64,000 bases of DNA from Legionella sp. PATHC032 (GCF_026191185.1 NZ_JAPHOV010000001.1:298501-362500), one strand, 5' to 3'; positions 37,683 through 48,180 are shown, counted from the stretch's first letter. A program made the numbers and translations. The notes: a model not told the origin generated them from the sequence alone.

Positions 37683-39098
37683 CTACCTCGTACCCAAGGT
37701 TTTTGGATTGATGGGTAAATCTAATACAAATTGAGCCCCTTTGCCGCTGCCATTACTTTCAGCATAAAGTCTACCACCCAGATCTCGCGCATAAATTGCG
37801 GAACAGTGCAGTCCAAAACCATGACCATTTTTCTTGGTTGTGAATCCAAAAGAGAAAATTCTATCCAGGTTATCCTTTTGAATGCCAATTCCATTGTCAT
37901 TGATTTTAACCATAATATGATTCTTTTCTGTTCTTCTGATGTCAATAACAATTTTCCTGGAATCATTCGATTCGTGTAATAAAACAGAATCTTTTGCATT
38001 AGCGAGTAAATTGGTTAGAATTTGAAATAACTTAGATTTATCCGTTATAAACTCATTGATTTCCGGTTCAATCTCAATGCGGACATCAATTTGATGTTTG
38101 TCGAAGATGACCGATTTCACCGCATTAAGAATCACATCATGGATTGAAACTTTCTCTGTTAAATTGGATAAACCGCTCAATGATTGCTGCATGGATATAA
38201 TTTCTTTGATGTGATTGATGTTGTTTTCCAGGCTATTGGCTTCTTTCATATTTTCTTCATACTCTTCCTGCAGGGCTTTTGATAATGCGTCCAAATAGGG
38301 AAGAACTAATTTACCTTTTGGATTATTTGACAAGTATTCGCTTAATTGATTGATGTTTTCATCAAGCATGGTTTTTATAGCGAACAGCTTTTTATAATGA
38401 ATTTTGGAGATGTTTTTTTTCAGAATAATGGCGGAAACGTTGACACTGTTTAATATATTGCCCACATTATGAAGTATCGAGGTGGCCACTTCCGACATCC
38501 CGGCAAGACGTGCTGTTGAAACCAGTTTGTTATTCAGCTCATGAATTTGTTCTTCAATGATTTTCCTTTTGGAGATATCCATCAAAACCCCGGAAATTTC
38601 ATTTTTCTCAGGATTGGCTCTTGCTATCGTTCGGTACCATTTGTAATTATTGTCTGCATTTCTTACTCTAAGTTCATAATCATAATCTTCTTTTTCTTTC
38701 AGAGCTCTTGCAACCACATTTTTTAGTCCTGCTTGATCATTAGGATGTACAAGCGTTAAAAATGAAGCATAGTTGAGTGCCGAATTACTGGGTGTCAAAC
38801 CGAGAATTTTGAATAGTCCCTTGGACCATGTTGCGGTATCTGTGTCCGCGTCATAATGCCAATACCCCATTTGTGCTATATCCTGGGCGTATTCAAGTTT
38901 CGAATTAATATCCCTCATTTCTTTAGAAGAAATATCAATAGAGCGTTCTAATAGATAGCGGTCTTGATCGTTTTCGTAGTAGGTTTTATTGATATGTGCA
39001 ATAAATTGAGCCCAATTCTCCATATTTTGTGGTAATTCATCAGCGGCAATACCAAATTTTTTTAACTGTCGCTGTAACAACCGATGCATTTCCGTCAT
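37683..39098 (-). CDS. PAS-domain sensor histidine kinase with atypical H-box
   Basis: 471 residues, soluble. PAS domain at about 75-178 (YAQDIAQMGYWHYDADT; WYRTIARANPEKNEISGVLMDISKRK). The phospho-acceptor His210 lies in SILHNVGNILNSV, which departs from the usual HELRTP-type H-box. The HATPase domain has an N box (LFQILTNLLANAKDS), G1 (INDNGIGI) and G2 (GHGFGLH). No transmembrane segments, so it senses a cytoplasmic signal. It lies two bases before its presumed partner regulator gene and 22 bases after the FIST gene. Confidence 0.9.
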   Translation of the reverse strand: MTEMHRLLQRQLKKFGIAADELPQNMENWAQFIAHINKTYYENDQDRYLLERSIDISSKEMRDINSKLEYAQDIAQMGYWHYDADTDTATWSKGLFKILGLTPSNSALNYASFLTLVHPNDQAGLKNVVARALKEKEDYDYELRVRNADNNYKWYRTIARANPEKNEISGVLMDISKRKIIEEQIHELNNKLVSTARLAGMSEVATSILHNVGNILNSVNVSAIILKKNISKIHYKKLFAIKTMLDENINQLSEYLSNNPKGKLVLPYLDALSKALQEEYEENMKEANSLENNINHIKEIISMQQSLSGLSNLTEKVSIHDVILNAVKSVIFDKHQIDVRIEIEPEINEFITDKSKLFQILTNLLANAKDSVLLHESNDSRKIVIDIRRTEKNHIMVKINDNGIGIQKDNLDRIFSFGFTTKKNGHGFGLHCSAIYARDLGGRLYAESNGSGKGAQFVLDLPINPKTLGTR

Positions 39099-39120
39099 TA
39101 TTACTGAATTCCTTTTTGCT

Positions 39121-40287
39121 TTATGGACTCTCTAACAGAGTCGTAATGGTCATGGTTTGATTATGCAACTCGCAGCGACCTGTTGCCAGAGGTGATAATT
39201 CACCATAAGAGTAGAAGCCAATTTGTATCGATTTGGGAGGCAAGGACTGTAGTGTTGTTTCTGTCTCTTCCTCGGTGAGTTCACCTAATACCAGTCTTCT
39301 ACCGACACAACTGATATCAACTGCCAAAACGGGCTGAGTATTCAAGTTGCCATTTTTAAAAAGCCTATCATTAGCGCTTTCTCCCGCTTCATTGGCACTG
39401 ACAATGAGACGGTCAAAATTGGCGCGCATTAATTGGGCATAGTATCCTTGAGGCAAATCGCCAGCAAAAAAGAGGGATTGCTCTTCTTCATTAACTCCCA
39501 GAATAGTACGCACAATGTGCTGAGAGTCTGGTGCAGACGGATTACGGATAGCAAGTGGGTAAAGCAATCCAGAAGCTGGTAATTCAGACGCTCTGTCACC
39601 AAGATAAGTTTTATAGAGTTTTAGTGCGGGCTGGTTGTCCAGTTCATAGAGAATATTTGCTTTAGACCGTGTAATGACTCTTTCTGGTCCAAAAATATCC
39701 CAGCCCCCTCTTGATCCGTGCCCTATATGGATTTGATTGCCATAAAATCCTACTGCCCCAATACAATGATCTACAATTTTTCCTTCATAAATAATCCAGG
39801 TGTTTTTAAAATCAGCACCATCTCCTGCCAAACCGCCTGTAATAATAACCCCTTCGCCAGCATGCTGATTTAATCCTTTGATTAATTCAGAACCGTTAAC
39901 ATTTAATCCATCGGACAAAACAAATATACTTTTGGGATTTTGCTTTTGATGTAATGATTTTGTTAAATGAACTCCTGCCTCATAAGATTCCTCAGTACCT
40001 TTAACGTCTGTTTTTGCCAATTGCAGTTTTGTTGACTCAAATTGAGCCACAGCCACGGAAATACTGTTATCAAAAATATTAGGCCCAAAAATTTCTCCTG
40101 CCGTGGAGCATCCTATGATTTTTGATTTTTTGTAGGCCTGAGCCAATTCTTCAATTGGTTTGCTGTTTGCTCTAAATGCTGGGTTGGCAAAAACTAAAAT
40201 TAAGGTGTTTTCGGAGTCAAGTTCAGGAAATGTTGGAATACTCCATCCTTGGTTTTGAATGTATTGAAATGATTCAATTTTCATCAT
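39121..40287 (-). CDS. FIST N/FIST C domain sensor protein
   Basis: 388 residues with the FIST pattern. The N-terminal domain includes LILVFANPAFR, KIIGCSTAGEI (about 74-84) and SIFVLSDGLNVNGSEL near 130-145; the C-terminal domain has VNEEEQSLFFAGDLPQGYYAQLMRA near 280. FIST domains are small-molecule sensors, probably for amino acids or similar ligands, in signalling proteins. It is the first gene of the three-gene c-di-GMP operon, so it may act on the histidine kinase next to it. Confidence 0.87.
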   Translation of the reverse strand: MMKIESFQYIQNQGWSIPTFPELDSENTLILVFANPAFRANSKPIEELAQAYKKSKIIGCSTAGEIFGPNIFDNSISVAVAQFESTKLQLAKTDVKGTEESYEAGVHLTKSLHQKQNPKSIFVLSDGLNVNGSELIKGLNQHAGEGVIITGGLAGDGADFKNTWIIYEGKIVDHCIGAVGFYGNQIHIGHGSRGGWDIFGPERVITRSKANILYELDNQPALKLYKTYLGDRASELPASGLLYPLAIRNPSAPDSQHIVRTILGVNEEEQSLFFAGDLPQGYYAQLMRANFDRLIVSANEAGESANDRLFKNGNLNTQPVLAVDISCVGRRLVLGELTEEETETTLQSLPPKSIQIGFYSYGELSPLATGRCELHNQTMTITTLLESP

Positions 40288-40392
40288 ATTGGTGTGACTC
40301 GGATTTATCTTATGATTAATTATAGTCTATGTTCAAAAGGATCAAGGAAGAGGGGTTATCTATTGCAATGTTAATATCGTAACAGCGCAAAC

Positions 40393-41283
40393 TCATTCCT
40401 GTTTATTATCATGACTTTGCCATTTTTTGAAGTTGCTTAGTAAGTCATTAATTAAGCGGTCATTGATTCTTTTTTTGAGATAATAAGCATGAAATGGGAT
40501 TGCTAATTCAAGGTTTTTTATTGTTAAGATTTTTAATTTTTCTGATAGTAAACTATCAGGCAGATAACTCCAGCCTAAACCGTACTCTACTATAGATTTT
40601 ATTGCATCAATAGTACTCATTTCAAAACCCAGGTTTAACACCAGTTGATTTTCTTCAAATAGCCTATCAATCTTGTCACGCAGTGCAGCCCCTTTCTCAG
40701 TTAAGATGGCCGGGTACTCTGAAAGTTCTGAGAGTGAAAGAGCGCATGTTCTATGGGCTAGCTCATGATTTGCTGCCACAACCAAATTCATTTTTTCTTC
40801 CCAGAGCAAAGAATCGCCCAATAATTTTTCAGACACTTCCCGTGCTGGGCAGATAACCAAATCAACCGTGCCATGGTTCAGAATATACTCCATTTCTTTT
40901 TCACTAATGGTTTTCAGATGCGCCTGGATGGCAGGATTGGTTTCTTTTAAGTATTTAAAAAAACTTGGCAAAACATAGTGAGAAACATACACCGAAGCCC
41001 CTATGATGATGCTTTGCGTGAATTGTTGTGAGTTTTTCAGGGTGTGGATCATATTTTGATGTGCGGAAAACATTTGCCTGGCATAGGGGATAAGCTGTTT
41101 TGCCGCCTCGGTAAAAATTAATTTGGAACCCTCGCTAATTATCAAACGTACATTTAACTCGTCCTCTATTTTTCGAATGCGTTTGCTCATGGCTGATTGA
41201 GTGACATGCAATTTTTTAGCTGCCAGGGTGAGGGAATGGTATTCAATGACAGCGAGAAAGGATTTGATGTCTCTCATGTCCAT
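40393..41283 (-). CDS. LysR-family transcriptional regulator
   Basis: 296 residues. Winged helix-turn-helix at the N-terminus (SLTLAAKKLHVTQSAMSKRIRKIEDEL, about 17-43) and a substrate-binding domain from about 90. ATG 41283, with another ATG two codons on (41277). No divergent partner: it sits at the end of a run of minus-strand genes, 202 bases after the permease stop. Target unknown; the permease is the nearest candidate. Confidence 0.88.
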   Translation of the reverse strand: MDMRDIKSFLAVIEYHSLTLAAKKLHVTQSAMSKRIRKIEDELNVRLIISEGSKLIFTEAAKQLIPYARQMFSAHQNMIHTLKNSQQFTQSIIIGASVYVSHYVLPSFFKYLKETNPAIQAHLKTISEKEMEYILNHGTVDLVICPAREVSEKLLGDSLLWEEKMNLVVAANHELAHRTCALSLSELSEYPAILTEKGAALRDKIDRLFEENQLVLNLGFEMSTIDAIKSIVEYGLGWSYLPDSLLSEKLKILTIKNLELAIPFHAYYLKKRINDRLINDLLSNFKKWQSHDNKQE

Positions 41284-41485
41284 AGGATTCTTGCCTTTTT
41301 ACAAGAAGTATAGCATAGAGGCACTAAGCGCTTTCTAAATAAGGATGGCAAGATCATCATAGCGTTTAGGCGAAAATCGAGGCATCAGGCAGAGAGGGGC
41401 GGTGAATTTAAAACAGGCAATGACTCTGTCGATTCCCAAAACTTATACGACACCGGTTTAGGTTTAAAGATTTAGAAGAAATAAG

Positions 41486-42670
41486 TTACTTTAGAAAAAA
41501 CTGTATGGCTAAAAATGTCAGGGTTAATAAAATGGAAATCATTGGGAAAACAATAGGGAATGAAATGGCGTCCGATGGTTTTTTTTCTGTCAGTTTGATT
41601 TTAACCAATGAGGCATGAATTATGATAAAAATGCATAATATGATACTGCTGGTTAATTTCGCTAAGGTAGTAATAGGGAGAGCATAGGCAAATAGTAAAA
41701 TAATAAGAGACACCAGTAAGGTCGAGTTGATTGGTGTTTGAGTTTTGGAGTAAACACAAGAGAATATCTGGGGGGCATTTTGTTGATTGGCCATACCATA
41801 AATAAGTCGTGAAGCCATAATAATTTGTACCAGAATTCCATTGGTAATAGAAATTAATGCAATGATTGAAAACAACAAGGGAGATTGTCCTTGAAGCTTG
41901 ATAATTTCAATAAGAGGCATGTCCGTTTTGACTAAAGCATTGGCTGGTATGGTTGAAACAATAACCCAGGCAACTACAACATATAAAAGGGTTGCAGATA
42001 TTAAAGCAAGAAAAATAGCTTTTGGAAGAGTTTTTTCAGGATTTATTGTCTCCTCGGCAGTATTAACCATATCTTCAAAACCAATAAAAGCATAAAACGC
42101 AATAAAAGCCCCGATAAGCACCCCATCAAAGGAATGAGGAAAAGAGAAGGATTTGATGTCGATGGAAGTTAATGAATAACGACCGTAATAAATAATCATC
42201 AATAATCCACCCACTTCCATGAGTGTCATGAGCAGGATAAGAGTCGCTGATTCACGAATACCCCAAATGGCAACCCCAGCTAAAATGACAACTAAAATAG
42301 TGATGATGAGGGAAGGCGGTAAGGGAAAAAACAATTGAAAATATTTGACAAAACCATGGGATAGGGTTGCTGCTGAGATGATGCCCGTTAAAACCACTAT
42401 CCAACCGATTAATCCAGATAGCCACGTTTTCTGGAATGCTTTACGCACGTAAAGAGCAGAACCTGCACTAAGCGGTAATCTTGAGCTTAGTTCCGCATAA
42501 GAAATGGCAGTAAAAAGAGCGATAATGGATGCGATTAAGAAGGATAGAGGCGTAAATTGTGCTGCCTCCTTTGCTACCTCACCAACAAGGGCGTAAATTC
42601 CAGCACCCAATATGGTTCCAAGTCCATAAAAGGCCAGTAGTGTTAATGATAAAGTTCGTTTTAAGTGCAT
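41486..42670 (-). CDS. APC-family amino acid permease
   Basis: 394 residues, about 11-12 hydrophobic segments. The start LTLLAFYGLGTILGAGIYALVGEVA carries the GxG(I)Y pattern of APC transporters that contacts the substrate in segment 1. FIAFYAFIGFEDMVNTAEETINPEKTLPKAI near 190-220 is the family hallmark. Substrate not predictable; a cationic or neutral amino acid is likely. A good GGAAGAG precedes the ATG. Confidence 0.88.
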   Translation of the reverse strand: MHLKRTLSLTLLAFYGLGTILGAGIYALVGEVAKEAAQFTPLSFLIASIIALFTAISYAELSSRLPLSAGSALYVRKAFQKTWLSGLIGWIVVLTGIISAATLSHGFVKYFQLFFPLPPSLIITILVVILAGVAIWGIRESATLILLMTLMEVGGLLMIIYYGRYSLTSIDIKSFSFPHSFDGVLIGAFIAFYAFIGFEDMVNTAEETINPEKTLPKAIFLALISATLLYVVVAWVIVSTIPANALVKTDMPLIEIIKLQGQSPLLFSIIALISITNGILVQIIMASRLIYGMANQQNAPQIFSCVYSKTQTPINSTLLVSLIILLFAYALPITTLAKLTSSIILCIFIIIHASLVKIKLTEKKPSDAISFPIVFPMISILLTLTFLAIQFFLK

Positions 42671-42731
42671 CGCTCTTCCATTTTATCTGGAGATCTGTAG
42701 TTGTAGAACGAGTTTTTATTTGTTACCTCTT

Positions 42732-43508
42732 TTATTTTTCACCGGTTACCAGATAGATAGTGAAATTAAATTGATATTCACCATGATATTTTGTTTGGCA
42801 TTCGCTATCGTAATAATGAACCATAGCTTCGTTGATTTGCTGTATCTCTTCATTGGGCAATTGTCCTTGATAAAACGCAATGCCATTGACAAATTTCCTG
42901 AAAACATCCAGGGATGGCAGGGCAATGGATTGCCGGCATAGTTTCACGTTAAGATCACGGCAGGTGAGTGACTCCAGTTTTTTTTCGAGATTGTTTAAGT
43001 GAGAATAATCCACGGGAGGGATAAAATCATGCAAGGATGCAAATTGTCCTGATTTTCTTAAAGCATAATAACTCATGATAAACGGATCATCTCCTGCTGG
43101 AAAAAGAGTGAGAAATTTTCCCCCGGGTTTCAATGCATTAATGATATTTAAAAATGCCTTTTGAATATTGGCGCATGCCCATTGCAAGCACCAAAAAGAG
43201 ACGGCATAATCAAACTGGGAGTTGAATGTCATAGTGAGTACATCCGCTTTTTGGACTGAAAAATTGGTATATTCCTTACTTAAGCCTTGGGCTAAATGTA
43301 ACATATTCTCTGAAGCGTCTATGCCTAATACAGAGCCTTGAGGTACTTTCATAAGAATTTTTTTTGTAAAAGCGCCATTACCGCAGCCAATATCCAATAC
43401 TCTATCAGTAGGATTTACTTTCAGGTACGATAAATATTCTTCAGCCACGGTCGCTTGAATATAAGATCCAATGGCATAGTCATTGGCGGGCCACTCTCGT
43501 TCTGACAT
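42732..43508 (-). CDS. SAM-dependent methyltransferase (class I)
   Basis: 258 residues. Rossmann-type methyltransferase with motif I VLDIGCGNGAFTKK near 37-50, the acidic loop VLGIDASENML near 60-70 and the motif IV region FDYAVSFWCLQWA near 100-112. It resembles trans-aconitate- and BioC-like methyltransferases. Substrate unknown. AAAGGA lies before the ATG; downstream is the APC permease gene on the same strand (61-base gap). Confidence 0.88.
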   Translation of the reverse strand: MSEREWPANDYAIGSYIQATVAEEYLSYLKVNPTDRVLDIGCGNGAFTKKILMKVPQGSVLGIDASENMLHLAQGLSKEYTNFSVQKADVLTMTFNSQFDYAVSFWCLQWACANIQKAFLNIINALKPGGKFLTLFPAGDDPFIMSYYALRKSGQFASLHDFIPPVDYSHLNNLEKKLESLTCRDLNVKLCRQSIALPSLDVFRKFVNGIAFYQGQLPNEEIQQINEAMVHYYDSECQTKYHGEYQFNFTIYLVTGEK

Positions 43509-43715
43509 ATTTATTCCTTTCTTTTGAGATGGTTATTAATTCCATAATTGTTCAGAGTCATCATTGTTCATGATACATGATGACCAGTCCCTAAAATAGA
43601 TCATGAATTCTTTTATGAATAGTTTTTTTATTGAGATGAATGACTTAAATCAAGTATAGTGAGTGCTGTAAAAAATCAGGATGTTTTTACTTCAACTTAT
43701 GAAAAGGAGTCAGGT

Positions 43716-44927
43716 ATGTTCAATCAGAGTCAGCAAAAAATTGTTTGTGTGCTTTATGATGATCCTAAGGGGGGCTTTCCTCCAAACTATGCAAGGAAAT
43801 CCATTCCAGAATTAGAGCAATATCCTGATGGTCAAAATTTACCTACTCCTGATTCGATTGATTTTATTCCTGGTGAAATGCTAGGTTCTGTTAGTGGTGA
43901 ATTAGGACTGAGAAAATTTCTTGAAAGCAACGGGCATCAATTGGTAGTAACCTCTGATAAGGATGGTCCTGATTCAGTATTTGCCAGGGAGCTGAAAGAT
44001 GCTACTGTCGTCATTTCCCAACCTTTTTGGCCAGCTTATTTAACACGTGAACGTATTGAAAGTGCGCCCAAGCTTAAGCTCGCTATCACGGCAGGCATCG
44101 GTTCAGATCATGTCGATTTGCAAGCGGCTATGAAACATAATATCAGCGTTTGTGAGGTCACTTATTGTAATAGCATCAGTGTTGCTGAGCATACAGTGAT
44201 GATGATTTTAGCCTTGGTGCGGGATTTTATTCCTCAATACAATACAGTAATTCATGGCGGGTGGAATATTGCGGATTGCGTCAGTCGTTCTTATGATTTG
44301 GAAGGCATGCAGGTGGGATGTGTTGCTGCAGGCCGAATTGGATTAGCTGTTTTAAGACGTTTAAGGCCGTTTGCTGTAAAACTGCATTATACAGACAGAC
44401 ATAGACTACCATTCCAGTTGGAACAGGAACTGAATTTGACTTATCACCCCACGGTTGAATCCATGGTGAAAGTTTGTGATGTCGTATCGATTCATTGTCC
44501 ATTGCATCCGGAAACAGAATATCTTTTTGATGATCAATTAATAAAACAAATGAAACCTGGTTCCTATTTAATTAATACCGCCCGTGGCAAAATATGCGAT
44601 CAGTACGCTGTGGCCAATGCCCTGGAATCCGGACATTTGGCTGGTTATGCCGGAGATGTCTGGTTTCCACAACCCCCTGCCAAAAACCATCCTTGGCGAT
44701 CGATGCCACATCACGCCATGACACCGCATACCTCAGGAACTACCTTGTCCGCACAAGCTAGATATGCAGCAGGAGTCAGAGAAATATTAGAGTGCTGGTT
44801 AGGGAACAAACCAATTAGGGATGAATATCTGATCGTGTCTCAAGGCCGTTTAGCTGGCGTTGGCGCTCATTCCTATAGTGCGGGCAATAGTACAACAGGG
44901 GCTGAGCAAGAAGTAGAATTGGTTTGA
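43716..44927 (+). CDS. fdh: NAD-dependent formate dehydrogenase
   Basis: 403 residues from ATG 43716, chosen because AAGGAG lies 8-13 bases upstream; the frame is open from a GTG at 43659. Oxidises formate to CO2 with NAD+. D-2-hydroxyacid dehydrogenase fold with formate dehydrogenase features: ITAGIGSDHVDL near 125, the NAD-binding GCVAAGRIGLAVLRRL, the acidic/basic pair in YTDRHRLP, the catalytic Arg in INTARGKICD, and a His in MTPHTSGTTLSAQARYAAG. The whole pattern is close to the NAD formate dehydrogenases of methylotrophs and Pseudomonas. Confidence 0.92.
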   Translation: MFNQSQQKIVCVLYDDPKGGFPPNYARKSIPELEQYPDGQNLPTPDSIDFIPGEMLGSVSGELGLRKFLESNGHQLVVTSDKDGPDSVFARELKDATVVISQPFWPAYLTRERIESAPKLKLAITAGIGSDHVDLQAAMKHNISVCEVTYCNSISVAEHTVMMILALVRDFIPQYNTVIHGGWNIADCVSRSYDLEGMQVGCVAAGRIGLAVLRRLRPFAVKLHYTDRHRLPFQLEQELNLTYHPTVESMVKVCDVVSIHCPLHPETEYLFDDQLIKQMKPGSYLINTARGKICDQYAVANALESGHLAGYAGDVWFPQPPAKNHPWRSMPHHAMTPHTSGTTLSAQARYAAGVREILECWLGNKPIRDEYLIVSQGRLAGVGAHSYSAGNSTTGAEQEVELV

Positions 44928-44976
44928 TTCACCGTCGCTTAAGCCGTCTTATGTCTTTCTGTTTTCATTCAAAGTA

Positions 44977-45000
44977 GCCGCTGCCTTTAAAGACAGCGGC
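44977..45000. terminator. Hairpin between fdh and ceg10
   Basis: A 7-bp GC-rich perfect stem GCCGCTG / CAGCGGC with a 10-base loop, in the 105-base gap between two convergent genes. No T-tract directly after it, so intrinsic termination is likely but not certain. Confidence 0.55.
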
Positions 45001-45032
45001 CAGTTCAGAGAAAAGGCACAAACAGTGATGAT

Positions 45033-46181
<1,149 letters not shown>

Positions 46182-46262
46182 TTAGGATATTAGTCGTTGA
46201 ACCTCTGATAATAATTAGCTGGACTGTTGTAAAAACAGAGCCTGGTTCAGTGAGTTTGCTAT

Positions 46263-46292
46263 TTTATAAGTTAATTATTAAGATAACATTAA
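46263..46292 (-). promoter_or_regulatory. ceg10 promoter with PmrA-like tandem boxes
   Basis: On the minus strand TTAAT (46289-46292) and TTAAT (46278-46281) are 11 bp apart (TTAA-N7-TTAA, reading TTAATGTTATCTTAAT). Nine bases later comes the -10 TATAAA (46263-46268), about 106 bases before the ATG. Layout matches the ceg9 promoter, supporting PmrA control. Confidence 0.6.
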
Positions 46293-46413
46293 TTTTTGCC
46301 TTTAAATTAACCTAATGGATTGGGTTTGTCTCACTTTGTAAGGGATTTTTGATTTTAAAAAGGTATAATGGATAACAAAATAAGAACCAATTACGGTAAT
46401 CATTGGAAAATTG

Positions 46414-47076
46414 ATGAACAAAGAACGAATTAAGAAAATAGCACTGGAGATTAGCAATTACATTCATGACAACATAAAAGCTTGTAATATCCCCAATCAA
46501 AAAAAAGAAAATAAGTTTTTTGCGCCTCTCGTCTATCTGTGTCAAAAAAAATGCGATGAGATTTTGAGAAATACCGAAATCAGTTTGCTGGAGCGTCTGC
46601 TAGGGTGTGCCAAAATTATCGATGATCTGCGATCAGGAAATTGTATGTTGCAAACTTTTTTGGCATTTCAACGTTTATTGACGCGATTGATTGAGAATAA
46701 GTTATCAAATTTTACCACGTGCATTCCAATTTCGATTATGACCACTTCCAACCATGCTTTTTTAATCGTTGATAAGGATATAGTATGTGATCCCTGGTTA
46801 AATTTTGTGGGAGATCTGAAGGATTATTGTTTTGCAAAAATGAAAAGGAAGGAGTATTTTGGAATACGTTCTGACTGGGCTTGCTTTACCAATACAGAAG
46901 TCTATGATTTTGATTCTACTAAATTTACAATTCAATTTGTAAACAGTTTGGTGGTAGGGCTGACTGATTCCAGTGAAGTTAAAGTGACAAATCAATTGGT
47001 GCAATCATCGAGTATGGCTTGTGATCTTGAAGAAGATCCTGTGATTACTGCCCAAAATGGGTTTCATAGAATGTGA
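46414..47076 (+). CDS. lem2: Dot/Icm effector Lem2 (Ceg10-related Cys-His-Asp protein)
   Basis: 220 residues from ATG 46414; a TTG one codon earlier is the alternative. Recognised as Lem2 by its position divergent from ceg10. The same catalytic pattern appears as in Ceg10: SGNCMLQTFLAF with Cys77, NHAFLIVDK with His114 and VCDPWLNFV with Asp126. The His-Asp spacing is 12 in both proteins. The Glu three residues after the Ceg10 Cys is missing (NCMLQ instead of NCQEK). It lacks the long disordered N-terminus of Ceg10. A TATAAT lies at 46364-46369. Function unknown; a papain-like or deamidase activity is inferred. Confidence 0.78.
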   Translation: MNKERIKKIALEISNYIHDNIKACNIPNQKKENKFFAPLVYLCQKKCDEILRNTEISLLERLLGCAKIIDDLRSGNCMLQTFLAFQRLLTRLIENKLSNFTTCIPISIMTTSNHAFLIVDKDIVCDPWLNFVGDLKDYCFAKMKRKEYFGIRSDWACFTNTEVYDFDSTKFTIQFVNSLVVGLTDSSEVKVTNQLVQSSSMACDLEEDPVITAQNGFHRM

Positions 47077-47181
47077 TGATCACTCATCCTGGTTGTTATA
47101 AGCTCTATTGCTGTTGTATTTGTCCAGGCTTCGGTTCGATTTAACGATAAATATATTGTACTGGCTAACTAGGGGGAGCGG

Positions 47182-47955
47182 ATGAATTTTTTAAACAATA
47201 AAACGGTAATGATAACCGGTGCGTCCAGTGGTATTGGACAGGCTTGTGCCCGACTTTTTGCTGCGCAAGGGGCGCGACTCATCCTGGCGGCACGACGGGT
47301 TGAACGTTTAAATGAATTATCCAGTAAGTTAAATCATCATAATAATCAAGAACATTATATTCTTCCTTTGGATGTCAGCAAAAAAGATTTGGTGAAGCAG
47401 CAAATCCAATCTTTGCCTGGTCAGTGGAGTACTATTGATGTGCTAATCAATAATGCAGGTTTGGCTCTGGATACCTTGCCTTTGCATCAAGGAATATTAG
47501 AGCATTGGGATACCATGATAGATACCAATATAAAGGGATTGCTTTATATTAGCCGGCTAATTCTTCCTGGGATGTTAGAACGAAATAATGGACACGTCAT
47601 TAATATCGGCTCCATAGCAGGCCATGAGTGTTATCCTAATGGAAATGTTTATTCGGCCACGAAGCATGCTGTTCATGCCATATCAAAATCCATGCGATTG
47701 GATATGTTAGGAAGTGCCGTTCGAGTCACGGAAATTGCACCAGGTGCTGTTGAGACTGAGTTTAGCGAGGTTCGCTGGAAAGACAAACAGCGAGCCAAAG
47801 ATTTCTATAAAGATTTTCAACCGCTTATGGCCGAAGATATTGCTGATGCTGCTTTGTATTGCGCCACAAGACCTCAGCATGTCGATATTGAGCAAATGAT
47901 TATCATGCCAACAGTACAGGCTTCTGCCAATCATTTGTCAAGGACAGGCAGATAA
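47182..47955 (+). CDS. Short-chain dehydrogenase/reductase (YdfG-like)
   Basis: 257 residues. Classical SDR: nucleotide-binding TGASSGIGQACARLF at 12-26, NNAG near 94, catalytic Ser in IGSIAG near 140 and YSATK near 153-157. An Arg pair after the first strand (AARRVERL) points to NADP(H). Closest by eye to YdfG, the serine/3-hydroxy acid dehydrogenase. A GGGGGAG ribosome-binding site precedes the ATG. Confidence 0.9.
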   Translation: MNFLNNKTVMITGASSGIGQACARLFAAQGARLILAARRVERLNELSSKLNHHNNQEHYILPLDVSKKDLVKQQIQSLPGQWSTIDVLINNAGLALDTLPLHQGILEHWDTMIDTNIKGLLYISRLILPGMLERNNGHVINIGSIAGHECYPNGNVYSATKHAVHAISKSMRLDMLGSAVRVTEIAPGAVETEFSEVRWKDKQRAKDFYKDFQPLMAEDIADAALYCATRPQHVDIEQMIIMPTVQASANHLSRTGR

Positions 47956-47979
47956 TCAAGTGAATAATTGTATAAAAAT

Positions 47980-48009
47980 TTGCCAACAATGGGCCTGTTA
48001 GTCTATTAT
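47980..48009 (+). promoter_or_regulatory. Sigma70-type promoter upstream of candidate RNA
   Basis: TTGCCA at 47980-47985, an 18-base spacer, then TATTAT at 48004-48009. This places a transcription start near 48016-48021, exactly where the long RNA helix below begins. No ORF starts within 300 bases downstream, so the transcript is noncoding or a very long leader. Confidence 0.55.
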
Positions 48010-48015
48010 TTTAAA

Positions 48016-48180
48016 TATAGGTGATGACTGATCCTGGCTGAACCAGTAAGTAGTGCCAGATTAGGAGGTCGTTTTGGAGGGTGGTGTGTAAGCCTACAAA
48101 GGGTAGGAAACCTGAAGCTCTACATAAATCTCCACAGTGTCTTTCAGTTGCGGCTCAGAAACCGGGAAGTCGTTGCCTGT
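48016..48180 (+). ncRNA. Candidate structured noncoding RNA, 6S-like rod
   Basis: Hand folding gives a closing helix of 48021-48044 with 48152-48176. GTGAT pairs with GTTGC (G-C, A-U and wobbles), GACT with AGTC, UCCUGG with CCGGGA, and CUGAACC with GGCUCAG (one A-C mismatch, a 2-nt and a 3-nt bulge). A large central internal loop follows. An upper helix then pairs UGUGUAAGC with GCUCUACAUA, capped by CCUAC-AAAGG-GUAGG. A long rod with a central bubble is the hallmark of 6S RNA, which binds RNA polymerase holoenzyme. No sequence match to E. coli 6S is obvious; other ncRNA classes are possible. It fills most of the 408-base gap between the SDR and lipoprotein genes; the rest (48181-48363) is AT-rich and featureless. 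Confidence 0.5.
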
